Positions 6,239 through 14,353 of a stretch of 20,536 nucleotides of DNA are shown here, piece after piece. The position numbers and the translations under genes are program-made. The stretch is from contig CANQWZ010000015.1 in NCBI GenBank assembly GCA_947627685.1, positions 1 through 20,536 of the forward strand. The letters run 5' to 3'. The notes under the pieces were generated by a model that saw only the letters and a program-made list of their open reading frames with translations, searched no databases and had not been told where the DNA came from. Within the stretch, counting starts at the first letter, position 1, and every line of letters begins with the position of its first letter. The DNA comes from an uncultured Bacilli bacterium. Lineage in GTDB: Bacteria; Bacillota_I; Bacilli_A; ML615J-28; CAG-313.

Positions 6239-8581
6239 TTAAAAATCATTAAAATCATTTTCGTCTAGACTTGTAAAAACACTACCTATTTCATCATTTT
6301 GGGTATTTTCTTCTTTTTTAATTTTAGTTAATACTTCTTCGATATTAGTATTTAAAAAAGCTATTAATTTATCTTTTAAAATAGTTCTACGACTATTTTC
6401 AATTCTAACAATGCCTTGCTTAAGGGTTTTGACATCGCCTAGTAAGACTAAAGTTTTCTTGGCTCTAGTAACAGCAGTGTAAATTAATTTACGTTTTAAC
6501 ATAATGTAGTGTTTAGAAGTAATGGGCATAATGACAATGTCAAATTCACCACCTTGAGCTTTATGGATGCTAATAGCATAAGCTAAACTTAAATCTTCTA
6601 ATTCATCCATATTGTATTCAACGATATTGTTATCAAAAGCTACTCTTAAACCGGTAGCTTTGAGATTTTCATGTATTAAAGATGTAACATATCCAACATC
6701 ACCATTCATAATACCTTTTTCAGCTCTATTAACAAGTTGAATAACTTTGTCGTTTTCTCTAAAAATCCTACCATAATGTTTTACTTGTTCATTATCACTA
6801 ATATATGGATTTACTAAATTTTGAATGGCCTCATTAATTTCATTAATACCACAATCACCCTTATACATAGGAATAAGAATTTGTAAATCTTTTTTTATAT
6901 CATAACCTTTAGCCAAATATCTTGAGGTAATATCTACTAAAAGCGAAGCTAAATGCTCATTATCAGTTGGGATAAAGACGCGATCATTTAATTTATCTAA
7001 AAGATTTTCTGGCAAAATACCTTCATTGATGTCATGAGCAAGTTTGATAATACTGGAATTTTCTGATTGACGATGAATTTTGTTAAGCCTGATGGTTTTG
7101 ATTTCTCTACTATCAATTAAATCTTTTAAAACCTGACCAGGGCCTACACTAGGTAGTTGGTCAACATCACCTACAATAATAAGTCTAGCATCAGGTTGCA
7201 TGGAGGTGATTAGTCTTGATGCAAGGGGTAAATCCATCATTGAAGCTTCATCAACAATTATTAATTTAGCATTTGTTTTATTATATTTAGAATAAGTAAA
7301 AAGGTTGTTACCCATATAACCTAAAAATTTATGAATGGTCATTGCAGGCATATTAGTTGCTTCTTTTATGCGTTTAGCAGCTTTACCGGTTGGTGCAAGT
7401 AAAGCAATATAATCTAGCATTAAGTTATTATCTTTGTTTAATTTTAAATACATTTCAATAATAGCTTTAATGATGGTTGTTTTTCCCGTACCAGGGCCAC
7501 CTGTGATAATAACAATGGGCTCTGTAAAGGCGCTAAGAATGGCTTGAGCTTGTTCTTGGTTAAAATTAATATTAGCCTTATTTTTTATTTTTTGATAATA
7601 TTTATTAATATCTTCATTTTGGTAAGTAAGAGGCTTTTTAACTAAATCTTTAGTGCCTTTTAACATTTTAGCAATTTCACTTGCTAAATCTATTTCTTGT
7701 AAATACATTTGATAATCAAAAATATTTTTTTCACTATCAATATAAATTTTTTTATTAGCTTGTAAGTCATCTAATACCGCATCAAAAGTAGTAGCATCTA
7801 CCATTTTATTCAAATATTTTTCGGTATAAAGATATAATTCATCTTTAGCAAGATAACTATTACCAATGCTATAAATAGCATCTTGTAATACATAAGTCAT
7901 TAATGCTTTCAGTCTAATGAGGCTATTTTCAGGTACTCCTATTTTTAACGCAAAGGCATCATTTTTTTTGAAACCAAATCTTTCAATTTTTTCCATTAAA
8001 ATATAGGGGCTTGTTGAAACGATGGCTTTGGCATCTTCACCAAAAAGAGCGATAATTTTATGAGTCATATCTAAAGTTATGCCATTATCAAGGAAAAAAA
8101 GCATGTTCTCTTGATTTTTTTCATCACTAATTATTCCGTATCTTAAGGCTTCTTTTTGCTTCTTAGTTAAGTTTAAATCATCTAAAACGCCTTTATCTTC
8201 TTTTATTTTTTGAATGCAATTACTACCTAATTTTTCTAAGATGGTTTTGGCCACTTTAGGCCCAATGCCTGGAAACATATCACTTGATAAATAAGTAATA
8301 ATACCTTCATTTGAGGTAGCAATTTTTCTGGTAAAACGACTAAATTTAAACTGCAAGCCATAATTCTTATTATGCACAAATTCGCCTTCAAATTCATATT
8401 CTTCACTTTCTTGAGGCATGCGATCAAAGTAACCAACGACTGTAATAGTATTACCAACGATGGTTTTTTTATTTATCTTATTTGTAGCATTTTGGTAATC
8501 TAATTCAACTATTATAGCGCCATAACCATTTTCGTTGTTATAGTAGTTTATACGTTTTATACTACCTTTAAGGCTGTCCAT
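6239..8581 (-). CDS. recD2: ATP-dependent DNA helicase RecD2
   Basis: 780 aa, close to the usual length of the family. The N-terminal part has a small beta-rich domain (1-90) and helix-hairpin-helix sequence around residues 100-118 (FPGIGPKVAKTILEKLG). The SF1B helicase core follows: Walker A GGPGTGKTT at 361-369 (Lys367), Walker B VDEASMMD from 443, motif III GDVDQLPSVGPG, and late motifs SIHKAQGGEFD and YTAVTRAKKTL (around 700). RecD2 proteins, unlike RecD, work without RecBC. They unwind 5'-to-3' and are linked to replication-fork integrity, mismatch repair and recombination. The start is fixed by SD AAGGAGG 7 bases before the ATG. It lies downstream of mnmA in the same direction, as in many Firmicutes. 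A hairpin separates the two and no convincing promoter was seen in the 79-base gap, so partial read-through is likely. Confidence 0.93.
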   Translation of the reverse strand: MDSLKGSIKRINYYNNENGYGAIIVELDYQNATNKINKKTIVGNTITVVGYFDRMPQESEEYEFEGEFVHNKNYGLQFKFSRFTRKIATSNEGIITYLSSDMFPGIGPKVAKTILEKLGSNCIQKIKEDKGVLDDLNLTKKQKEALRYGIISDEKNQENMLFFLDNGITLDMTHKIIALFGEDAKAIVSTSPYILMEKIERFGFKKNDAFALKIGVPENSLIRLKALMTYVLQDAIYSIGNSYLAKDELYLYTEKYLNKMVDATTFDAVLDDLQANKKIYIDSEKNIFDYQMYLQEIDLASEIAKMLKGTKDLVKKPLTYQNEDINKYYQKIKNKANINFNQEQAQAILSAFTEPIVIITGGPGTGKTTIIKAIIEMYLKLNKDNNLMLDYIALLAPTGKAAKRIKEATNMPAMTIHKFLGYMGNNLFTYSKYNKTNAKLIIVDEASMMDLPLASRLITSMQPDARLIIVGDVDQLPSVGPGQVLKDLIDSREIKTIRLNKIHRQSENSSIIKLAHDINEGILPENLLDKLNDRVFIPTDNEHLASLLVDITSRYLAKGYDIKKDLQILIPMYKGDCGINEINEAIQNLVNPYISDNEQVKHYGRIFRENDKVIQLVNRAEKGIMNGDVGYVTSLIHENLKATGLRVAFDNNIVEYNMDELEDLSLAYAISIHKAQGGEFDIVIMPITSKHYIMLKRKLIYTAVTRAKKTLVLLGDVKTLKQGIVRIENSRRTILKDKLIAFLNTNIEEVLTKIKKEENTQNDEIGSVFTSLDENDFNDF

Positions 8582-8620
8582 ATTTTAGCCTCCTTTTCGT
8601 GATTAAAATCATTTAAAAGC

Positions 8621-8662
8621 AATGTGCCTAAAACAATTTAGTCACTATGTTTTAGACACATT
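8621..8662 (-). terminator. Hairpin at the end of the walJ-mnmA operon
   Basis: AATGTGCCTAAAAC (8621-8634) pairs with GTTTTAGACACATT (8649-8662), 13 of 14 pairs with one mismatch and a 14-base loop. It overlaps the mnmA stop codon. On the minus strand it is followed by GCTTTTAAATGATTTT, so the T tract is interrupted and the terminator may be leaky into recD2. Confidence 0.65.
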
Positions 8663-9791
8663 AATATTTTCTTTTAACATCATTCATGTAAACTTGATCG
8701 ATTGTTGCGCCCCCTAAGCAATACTCACCATCGTAAAAAACACATGCTTGTCCAGGGGTAATGGCTTTTACTGGTCTTGCACACTTAACTTCTAAAGTAT
8801 CTTGGTCAAGCCAGTTGACGGTAATTTCTTCATCAGGCTGGCGATATCTAAATTTAGCAGTCATTTTTTGACCATTCGTAAAGGTACCATTAATGATGTT
8901 GATATTATTAACAATTACTCTATTAGCATAAAGTAATTCGGCATCACTACCTTGACCAACAATTAATTCATTTTTTAAAGTATCTTTACCACAAACAAAC
9001 CATGCCTCTCCCGGTCCTCCAATATGAAGGCCATGACGCTGACCAATAGTATAATACATTACACCATCATGCGTGCCTACTACTTTACCATCGGTTGAGA
9101 TAATTTTACCGGGGTTAGCGGGGATATAATTCATTAAAAATTCTTTAAAATTTCTTTCACCAATAAAGCATACGCCGGTGGAATCCTTTTTATCAGCCAC
9201 CACTAACTTATATTCTCTAGCAAGGTCTCTAACGGAGGGCTTTAGCATATCTCCTATAGGAAATAATGCTTTAGCAAGTTGCTTGCTAGTTAGTTGAGAA
9301 AGAAAGTAAGTTTGGTCTTTATTAGCATCTACTGCTCTTAATAAATAGTTATGATCACCATCATGAATAACCCTTGCGTAGTGACCCATAGCAATATAAT
9401 CGGCACCAAGAGCTAAAGCTTTATCTAAAAAGGTTTTAAATTTAATTTCTTTGTTACATAAAATATCAGGATTAGGCGTACGATTTTTGCGATATTCATC
9501 AAGAAAATAAGTAAAAACATTATCCCAATATTCATCAATAAAATCAACACGATGAAGCTTGATACCAAGAGTATTTGCGACCGCTAAAGCATCTTGATAA
9601 TCTCTTTCTTGGGGACAAACATCATCCATTAAATCAGGATTACCTAAAACATCATTGTTAATAGCAGAGTCCCAATTACGCATATACATGGCTTCAACAT
9701 CGTATCCTTGTTCGATTAATTTGATTAAAGCAACACTACTATCAACACCACCTGATAGACCAACAATAACTTTAATCTTTTTATTTTCCAT
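8661..9791 (-). CDS. mnmA: tRNA-specific 2-thiouridylase MnmA
   Basis: 376 aa, normal length. It makes the 2-thio group of the wobble uridine in tRNA-Lys, -Glu and -Gln: ATP adenylates U34 and sulfur is delivered as a persulfide. The PP-loop SGGVDSS is at 13-19. The catalytic Cys pair is visible: Cys112 (in NPDILCNKEIKF) and Cys208 (in DSTGVCFIGER). GHYAR, KDQTYFLSQL and YTIGQRHGL are other family signatures. The ATG overlaps the uvrB TAA (TAATG) with an SD-like AAAGGCAGG in the uvrB tail, suggesting coupling. Last gene of the five-gene operon. No sulfur-donor cysteine desulfurase is present in the window. Confidence 0.96.
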   Translation of the reverse strand: MENKKIKVIVGLSGGVDSSVALIKLIEQGYDVEAMYMRNWDSAINNDVLGNPDLMDDVCPQERDYQDALAVANTLGIKLHRVDFIDEYWDNVFTYFLDEYRKNRTPNPDILCNKEIKFKTFLDKALALGADYIAMGHYARVIHDGDHNYLLRAVDANKDQTYFLSQLTSKQLAKALFPIGDMLKPSVRDLAREYKLVVADKKDSTGVCFIGERNFKEFLMNYIPANPGKIISTDGKVVGTHDGVMYYTIGQRHGLHIGGPGEAWFVCGKDTLKNELIVGQGSDAELLYANRVIVNNINIINGTFTNGQKMTAKFRYRQPDEEITVNWLDQDTLEVKCARPVKAITPGQACVFYDGEYCLGGATIDQVYMNDVKRKY

Positions 9792-11776
9792 TATTTATTA
9801 CCTGCCTTTAGTTCAAATATAATATCCCTTAAACTCATTGCTTCTTCAAAATTAAGAGCACTCGCGGCATCTTTCATTTCTTTTTCTAACTTTGCTAGTA
9901 AATTCTTTTGTTCTATTTTAGACATTGCTTTAAATTTATCAAAGGTAATTACCTCATCTATTTTTTCTAAAGTATCATCAGATTCAATTGATAAACTTTT
10001 ACTTATTTCTTTTTCAATCGTTTTAGGGGTAATATGATGAACAAGATTATATTCTTCTTGAATGTGTCTTCTACGATTAGTTTCCGAAATAGCTTTTGCC
10101 ATTGATTCAGTTGTGTTATCCGCATACATGATAACACGACCATTTTTATTACGAGCGGCCCTACCAATAGTTTGAATTAATGATCTTTCACTTCTTAAAA
10201 AGCCTTCTTTGTCAGCATCCAAAATGCAAATTAAACTAACTTCAGGAATATCTAAACCCTCACGTAAAAGATTAATACCGACAATAACATCATATATGCC
10301 TTGACGCAATTTACGAATAACTTCAAGACGTTCTAAAGCTTTAATTTCTGAATGTAAATAAGCAACTTTAATGCCACTTTCTTTTAAATAAGCAGTTAAA
10401 TCCTCACTCATTTTAATAGTTAAAGTGGTAATTAAGGTTCTTTCTCCTTTAGCTATTTGTTTTCTAATTTCTGATATAATGCTATCAATTTGATTTTTAG
10501 TTTTCTTTATTTCAATTAGGGGATCAAGAAGTCCCGTTGGTCTAATAATTTGTTCTACAATTTCATAACTACGCTTTATTTCATAATCGCCAGGGGTAGC
10601 AGAAACATAAATTACTTGCTTTATTTTATTTTCAAATTCACTAAAATTTAATGGTCTATTATCTAGGGCTGATGGAAGACGGAAGCCATAATCGACAAGG
10701 GTTTGTTTACGACTACGATCACCATTGTACATGCCTCTTACTTGGGGTAAAGTAACATGTGATTCATCAATTACCATTAAGTAATCATCACCAAAAAAAT
10801 CTAGTAATACCGAAGGTGTTTCACCTTCTTCTCTTAAACTTAAATGTCTTGAATAATTTTCAATACCACTACAGCTACCTATTTCTTTTAGCATTTCAAT
10901 ATCATATTTAGTGCGTTGTTCAATCCGCTCAGCTTCTAAAAGTTGACCTCTTTCTTTGAAATAGCAAATGCGTTCTTCTAATTCTTTTTCGATTCTTCTG
11001 ATAGCTTCATCTTTTTTTTCATCACTTAAAATAAAATGCGTGGCTGGAAAGATTGAAACAACTTCCGTTAATTTGATAACTTTGCCCGTTACTGCATCAA
11101 AATAAGCTATACGTTCAATTTCATCATCAAAAAAGCTTATTCTAAGTCCCATAGTATTTTCGCTTGTTGGTAAAATATCAACATTATCACCTTTAACGCG
11201 AAATGTGCCTCGCGCAAATTCCATATCATTTCTGACAAATTGCATCATGACAAGTTTTTCGAGTAACTCACTACGCTTTAAATGTTCAGCTTTTCGTAAA
11301 ACCAACATCGAGTTTTCATAATCATCAGGATCACCAATACCATATATACATGATACTGAGGCAACAATAATAGTATCTTTTCTTTCTAATATACTCTGGG
11401 TTGCTGCGTGTCGCATTTGATCTATTTCATCATTAATGCTAGAATCTTTTTCAATATACATATCTTTACTTGGCACATAAGCTTCGGGTTGATAATAATC
11501 ATAATAAGATATGAAGTATTCAACCCTGTTTTCCGGAAATAAACTTTTTAGTTCCGCATACAACTGTCCTGCTAAAGTTTTATTATGAGCAAGCACTAAA
11601 GTAGGTTTATTAACACTGGCTATAACATTGGCTATTGTAAAGGTCTTACCAGTACCGGTTGCTCCAAGTAGTGTTTGTTCTTTGATGCCTAATAAAACAT
11701 TTTCACTAAGATGTTTTATGGCTTCAATTTGATCGCCCATTGGTTTATAGGGAGCGACAAGTTTAAATTTGGTCAT
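9791..11776 (-). CDS. uvrB: Excinuclease ABC subunit UvrB
   Basis: 661 aa, full length. It is the damage-verifying helicase-like subunit of nucleotide excision repair, loaded by UvrA and partner of UvrC. Walker A GATGTGKT is at 38-45. The beta-hairpin that clamps DNA begins at 91 (YYDYYQPEAYVP). DESH lies near 335, followed by QVRGMYNGDRSRK. The C-terminal helicase lobe carries GINLLREGLDIPE and QTIGRAARN. The UVR motif for UvrC binding is at the end (about 622-656, LEKEMKDAASALNFEEAMSLRD). Start supported by SD GAGGAAA, which lies inside the last codons of the preceding gene one base away. uvrA and uvrC are not in the window. Confidence 0.97.
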   Translation of the reverse strand: MTKFKLVAPYKPMGDQIEAIKHLSENVLLGIKEQTLLGATGTGKTFTIANVIASVNKPTLVLAHNKTLAGQLYAELKSLFPENRVEYFISYYDYYQPEAYVPSKDMYIEKDSSINDEIDQMRHAATQSILERKDTIIVASVSCIYGIGDPDDYENSMLVLRKAEHLKRSELLEKLVMMQFVRNDMEFARGTFRVKGDNVDILPTSENTMGLRISFFDDEIERIAYFDAVTGKVIKLTEVVSIFPATHFILSDEKKDEAIRRIEKELEERICYFKERGQLLEAERIEQRTKYDIEMLKEIGSCSGIENYSRHLSLREEGETPSVLLDFFGDDYLMVIDESHVTLPQVRGMYNGDRSRKQTLVDYGFRLPSALDNRPLNFSEFENKIKQVIYVSATPGDYEIKRSYEIVEQIIRPTGLLDPLIEIKKTKNQIDSIISEIRKQIAKGERTLITTLTIKMSEDLTAYLKESGIKVAYLHSEIKALERLEVIRKLRQGIYDVIVGINLLREGLDIPEVSLICILDADKEGFLRSERSLIQTIGRAARNKNGRVIMYADNTTESMAKAISETNRRRHIQEEYNLVHHITPKTIEKEISKSLSIESDDTLEKIDEVITFDKFKAMSKIEQKNLLAKLEKEMKDAASALNFEEAMSLRDIIFELKAGNK

Positions 11777-11777
11777 T

Positions 11778-12632
11778 CTATTTCCTCATATATACTACAT
11801 TTTTAGGATTTTTTAAATCATATAAAATGTTAATAATTTGTTCTTGTGTTTGCGTATACATAAAAGAATTTAATCTAGCTTTTACTAACTCACCTTTGTT
11901 GTCATAAAACTCTATTTCTAATAATGATTCTTTATTACCATTTGCATCTTTATTACGACTAAATTTGAAAGTTTTAACTTCAGCCATACTTTTAGCACCA
12001 TAAAGTTTTAAATAATTTTGGTTTTCTTCTCGTGGTGCTGAAACTAATCTTTCGATTATATATGGTATAGTAGTAACAAACATAAAAATAACTAGTAAAT
12101 AAATAAGTGGTGAGGATGTATTACAATTTAACAAATTATCAGGACTGGTATTGTAATTATTAAAAATATTAAAGCCTTTTAAAGCTACCACTAAACTAGT
12201 AAGCCAAATAGTCATAAAAATACCTACAAAAGAAAGCAGTCCATCTGTAAATAAATTTGATATTTTAACTTTTATTTTACTCTTATCTAAAAAAACCGGA
12301 AAATAGGTAATTCTTTTTAAACCATCAATATTAGGATAATAAATTTTAATATCTTGGTCAACATAATATTGATCATTAAATTCTTTAACTGTAAATTCAA
12401 AATAATCAATAAACTTTATATGGTTAGTAGGGGAAATATATTCAACTTTAACATAAACGCGTTTTTTTTCACGAATAATTTCAGTAACTTTGGCTTCTAC
12501 TTCTTTACACTCTTTTTTCATTTGCTTAGTAATTTTAATTTCTCTTACGAGGTTTAAAATAAAGCATACAATGTAAGCAATAGCAAAAGCTACTATACAA
12601 AAATAATATAAAATGCTTAAAAAAATGTTCAT
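11778..12632 (-). CDS. Three-TM membrane protein with two similar beta-rich domains, unrecognised
   Basis: 284 aa. Membrane segments at about 3-27, 130-153 and 176-195. The domain between TM1 and TM2 (45-115; EAKVTEI, VYVKVEYISPT, DQDIKIYYPN) reads like DUF3592-type domains, which are small beta domains of membrane proteins of unknown role. The C-terminal domain (215-275; AEVKTFKF, LLEIEFYDNKGELVKARL) has a similar strand pattern and may be a second copy. No catalytic motif seen. It sits 11 bases after rlmH, with SD AGGAG overlapping the rlmH stop, and 1 base before uvrB, so it is co-transcribed with repair and RNA-modification genes; that does not by itself imply a shared function. The assignment to DUF3592 is tentative. 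Confidence 0.8.
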   Translation of the reverse strand: MNIFLSILYYFCIVAFAIAYIVCFILNLVREIKITKQMKKECKEVEAKVTEIIREKKRVYVKVEYISPTNHIKFIDYFEFTVKEFNDQYYVDQDIKIYYPNIDGLKRITYFPVFLDKSKIKVKISNLFTDGLLSFVGIFMTIWLTSLVVALKGFNIFNNYNTSPDNLLNCNTSSPLIYLLVIFMFVTTIPYIIERLVSAPREENQNYLKLYGAKSMAEVKTFKFSRNKDANGNKESLLEIEFYDNKGELVKARLNSFMYTQTQEQIINILYDLKNPKNVVYMRK

Positions 12633-12643
12633 AATAAATTCTC

Positions 12644-13102
12644 CTATTTGTGATATTCTAAATGATTAATAATTGTTAAGGCACGATATAATTGTTCTAA
12701 TAAAATTAATCGCATTAGTTGATGAGGAAAAGTCATCGCTGAAAATGATAATTTAAAATCACTACGTTTTTTAACTTCCGCACTTAAGCCATTAGAACCG
12801 CCAATGACAAAACAAATTTTAGAAGTTTGATAGGTAGCTATTTTTTCTAAATGCTTACTAAAAGCTATACTATCTAAACTTGTTCCCAAAATTTCAAGGG
12901 TAATAACGTAATCATCACTAGCAATTTTATTTAGTATTTCTTGCCCTTCATTATTAATATTTTTACTAATGTCATCAGTTGTATATTCTTTTATTTCCAT
13001 GATTTGGATTTTTTGAAAAGCGGTGATTCTTTTTTTATATTCATTAATGGCATCTTCTAAATATTTTTCTTTAATTTTACCAACACAAATAATTTTATAC
13101 AT
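12644..13102 (-). CDS. rlmH: 23S rRNA pseudouridine-1915 N3-methyltransferase RlmH
   Basis: 152 aa, the normal small size of this SPOUT methyltransferase, which methylates pseudouridine 1915 of 23S rRNA on assembled 70S ribosomes using SAM. The N terminus MYKIICVGKIKEKY is typical. The SAM-binding knot has VIGGSNGLS (99-107). The family C-terminal block MTFPHQLMRLILLEQLYRA is followed by the terminal YHK (150-152). The residues just before it (INHLE) differ from the common NHPYHK ending. The ATG overlaps the walJ stop by one base (TAATG). walJ next to rlmH is a recurrent Firmicutes arrangement. Confidence 0.96.
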   Translation of the reverse strand: MYKIICVGKIKEKYLEDAINEYKKRITAFQKIQIMEIKEYTTDDISKNINNEGQEILNKIASDDYVITLEILGTSLDSIAFSKHLEKIATYQTSKICFVIGGSNGLSAEVKKRSDFKLSFSAMTFPHQLMRLILLEQLYRALTIINHLEYHK

Positions 13103-13890
13103 TATTTTACCTCTATTATGGCAAGGGGCTCGTTTTGTTTAGCAATGGCTATTTGGCATGGCAATTGACCTCCAAAAGCTTTCATCATTTCACCTAAGGC
13201 TATTTCTTCTAGATTACATTCTTCACTAAGGTGTGATAAGATGATAACTTTGACAAAATGATAATCAAAAGATGTGGCATAAGTAGCACATTGTACATTA
13301 GACAAATGACCTTCATTAGATAAAATTCTTTGAATTAAAGGCCAAGTTCTATTACTTTCTTTTAACATTTTTACATCATGATTTGCTTCAAGCGAAATAA
13401 CTTGCAAACTAGCAATTAAATTTAGATATTCTTTGGGAATATAGCCTGTATCAGTAATATAACCATATGTTCTATTGATGCCACCACTTTCTTTAAATAA
13501 GTAGCCATAACAACAACTTGCATCATGTGATAATTTAATGGGAACAATTGTTATATCATTTATTTCATAACGATTATTGGCCAAAATAAAATAAACCGGT
13601 AAATCAGTAAGACCACCACTTAATTTTTGATTAGCTACTTCATACGTTTTTTCGTTGATAAATATTTTAGCTTGGGTTTTTTTTGCAATGCTTACCAAAA
13701 ATTTAATATGATCTGTATGTTCATGTGTTATCACAATAACATCTATCTTATCTAGTGTAATACCTTTAGAAAGCAGTCTTGTTCTAATTTGCAAATAGCT
13801 AATTCCGGCATCAATTAGTATTTTAGTATTTGGAGTTTGTATGTATGTGGCATTACCTTTTGAACCACTTGCTAGTACGACTATTTCCAT
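13102..13890 (-). CDS. walJ: MBL-fold metallohydrolase WalJ (YycJ-like)
   Basis: 262 aa. Metallo-beta-lactamase fold: starts with VLASGSKGNATYI, DAG at 27-29, and the metal-binding HEHTDH at 56-61. Later metal ligands are probably in KLSHDAS and ITDTG, and the C-terminal ILSHLSEECN is a family signature. WalJ/YycJ is predicted to be a Mn- or Zn-dependent nuclease or phosphoesterase (DNA 5'-exonuclease activity is reported for the family). It usually lies with the WalRK cell-wall two-component system. The walRK genes are not here; the gene instead heads the rlmH-uvrB-mnmA operon. Start supported by SD AAAGGTGA. Confidence 0.9.
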   Translation of the reverse strand: MEIVVLASGSKGNATYIQTPNTKILIDAGISYLQIRTRLLSKGITLDKIDVIVITHEHTDHIKFLVSIAKKTQAKIFINEKTYEVANQKLSGGLTDLPVYFILANNRYEINDITIVPIKLSHDASCCYGYLFKESGGINRTYGYITDTGYIPKEYLNLIASLQVISLEANHDVKMLKESNRTWPLIQRILSNEGHLSNVQCATYATSFDYHFVKVIILSHLSEECNLEEIALGEMMKAFGGQLPCQIAIAKQNEPLAIIEVK

Positions 13891-13908
13891 TTATTTTCAC
13901 CTTTAATG

Positions 13909-13937
13909 ATTATACCACATTATCATCTTTTTCGCAA
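13909..13937 (-). promoter_or_regulatory. Promoter of the walJ-rlmH-uvrB-mnmA operon
   Basis: On the minus strand, -35 TTGCGA (13932-13937, 4/6) and -10 TATAAT (13909-13914, 6/6) are 17 bases apart with an extended TGG before the -10. The expected start is about 12 bases before the ATG. It sits just past the T tail of the upstream terminator. Confidence 0.85.
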
Positions 13938-13968
13938 TATAGATAAGAAATTATTTTTAGTATCAAAT

Positions 13969-13994
13969 AAAACAAAAAACCGCTTTTTAAGCGG
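13969..13994 (-). terminator. Rho-independent terminator of the yjcZ-like gene
   Basis: On the minus strand CCGCTT-AAA-AAGCGG (13980-13994) is followed by TTTTTTGTTTT (13969-13979). This is a textbook intrinsic terminator, 18 bases past the stop of the 30-codon gene, and insulates it from the walJ operon. Confidence 0.92.
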
Positions 13995-14012
13995 CTTTAG
14001 TCGTCTATCATA

Positions 14013-14105
14013 TTAGAATCCCCAACATGCGCCAATAATTGCTAGTAAAATAAATAGAACTAATATGAAGGCATAACCATATTCACCACGGCATTGATTC
14101 ATCAT
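14013..14105 (-). CDS. YjcZ-family micropeptide
   Basis: 30 aa beginning MMNQCRGEYGY and continuing with one hydrophobic segment (AFILVLFILLAIIGACW) to GF and TAA. The core FxLxVLFILLxIIGA is the hallmark of the YjcZ/SscA-type small proteins, annotated as sporulation proteins in Bacillus. Support for a real gene: SD AAAGGGGG 4-5 bases before the first ATG (a second ATG follows directly and could be the start), and a strong terminator after the stop. In Bacillus SscA is a spore-coat assembly factor. Whether this organism sporulates is unknown, and relatives of such genes occur in lineages not known to sporulate. No clear vegetative promoter was found upstream. Confidence 0.8.
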   Translation of the reverse strand: MMNQCRGEYGYAFILVLFILLAIIGACWGF

Positions 14106-14203
14106 TTTTCCCCCTTTCATCTTTTTTAATGAACTATCATTTTACACTCTTAATTTATGATGGTTTTCTAATGTTGCATATTACTTTTGCCTATTAGAAT
14201 ATT

Positions 14204-14220
14204 TTCACATTAATTTCACA
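14204..14220. repeat. Two TTCACA repeats 11 bases apart, possible operator
   Basis: TTCACA at 14204-14209 and again at 14215-14220 lie one helical turn apart, within TTTTCACATTA / ATTTCACATTT. A third TTCACA (14287-14292) falls in the spacer of the promoter for the large plus-strand operon. The spacing resembles direct-repeat sites of PhoP/OmpR-type regulators, but in AT-rich DNA this could be chance. The rest of the 248-base gap 14106-14353 shows only that promoter. Confidence 0.3.
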
Positions 14221-14277
14221 TTTAAAAAAAGATTGTTAAAAAAGGGGGTTTTAGCTAAGAAAATCAATCGTTTGAAG

Positions 14278-14306
14278 TTGAATTTTTTCACAAATAATGG
14301 TAAAAT
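14278..14306 (+). promoter_or_regulatory. Promoter of the tandem foldase-like operon
   Basis: -35 TTGAAT (14278-14283, 4/6), a 17-base spacer, and -10 TAAAAT (14301-14306, 5/6) preceded by an extended TGG. The predicted leader is about 40 bases and includes AGAAAGGA, a ribosome binding site rather far (about 13 bases) from the ATG at 14354. Confidence 0.7.
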
Positions 14307-14353
14307 ATATATGTTAAAAATTTTAAATATTAAGAAAGGAAAAAAATAACAAA

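Noticed and set aside
14151..14159. CATAAATTA as a SigE/SigK-type -10 for the yjcZ-like gene
   Set aside because: It matches CATANNNTA, but no fitting -35 lies at the right distance and the motif is easy to find by chance in AT-rich DNA.
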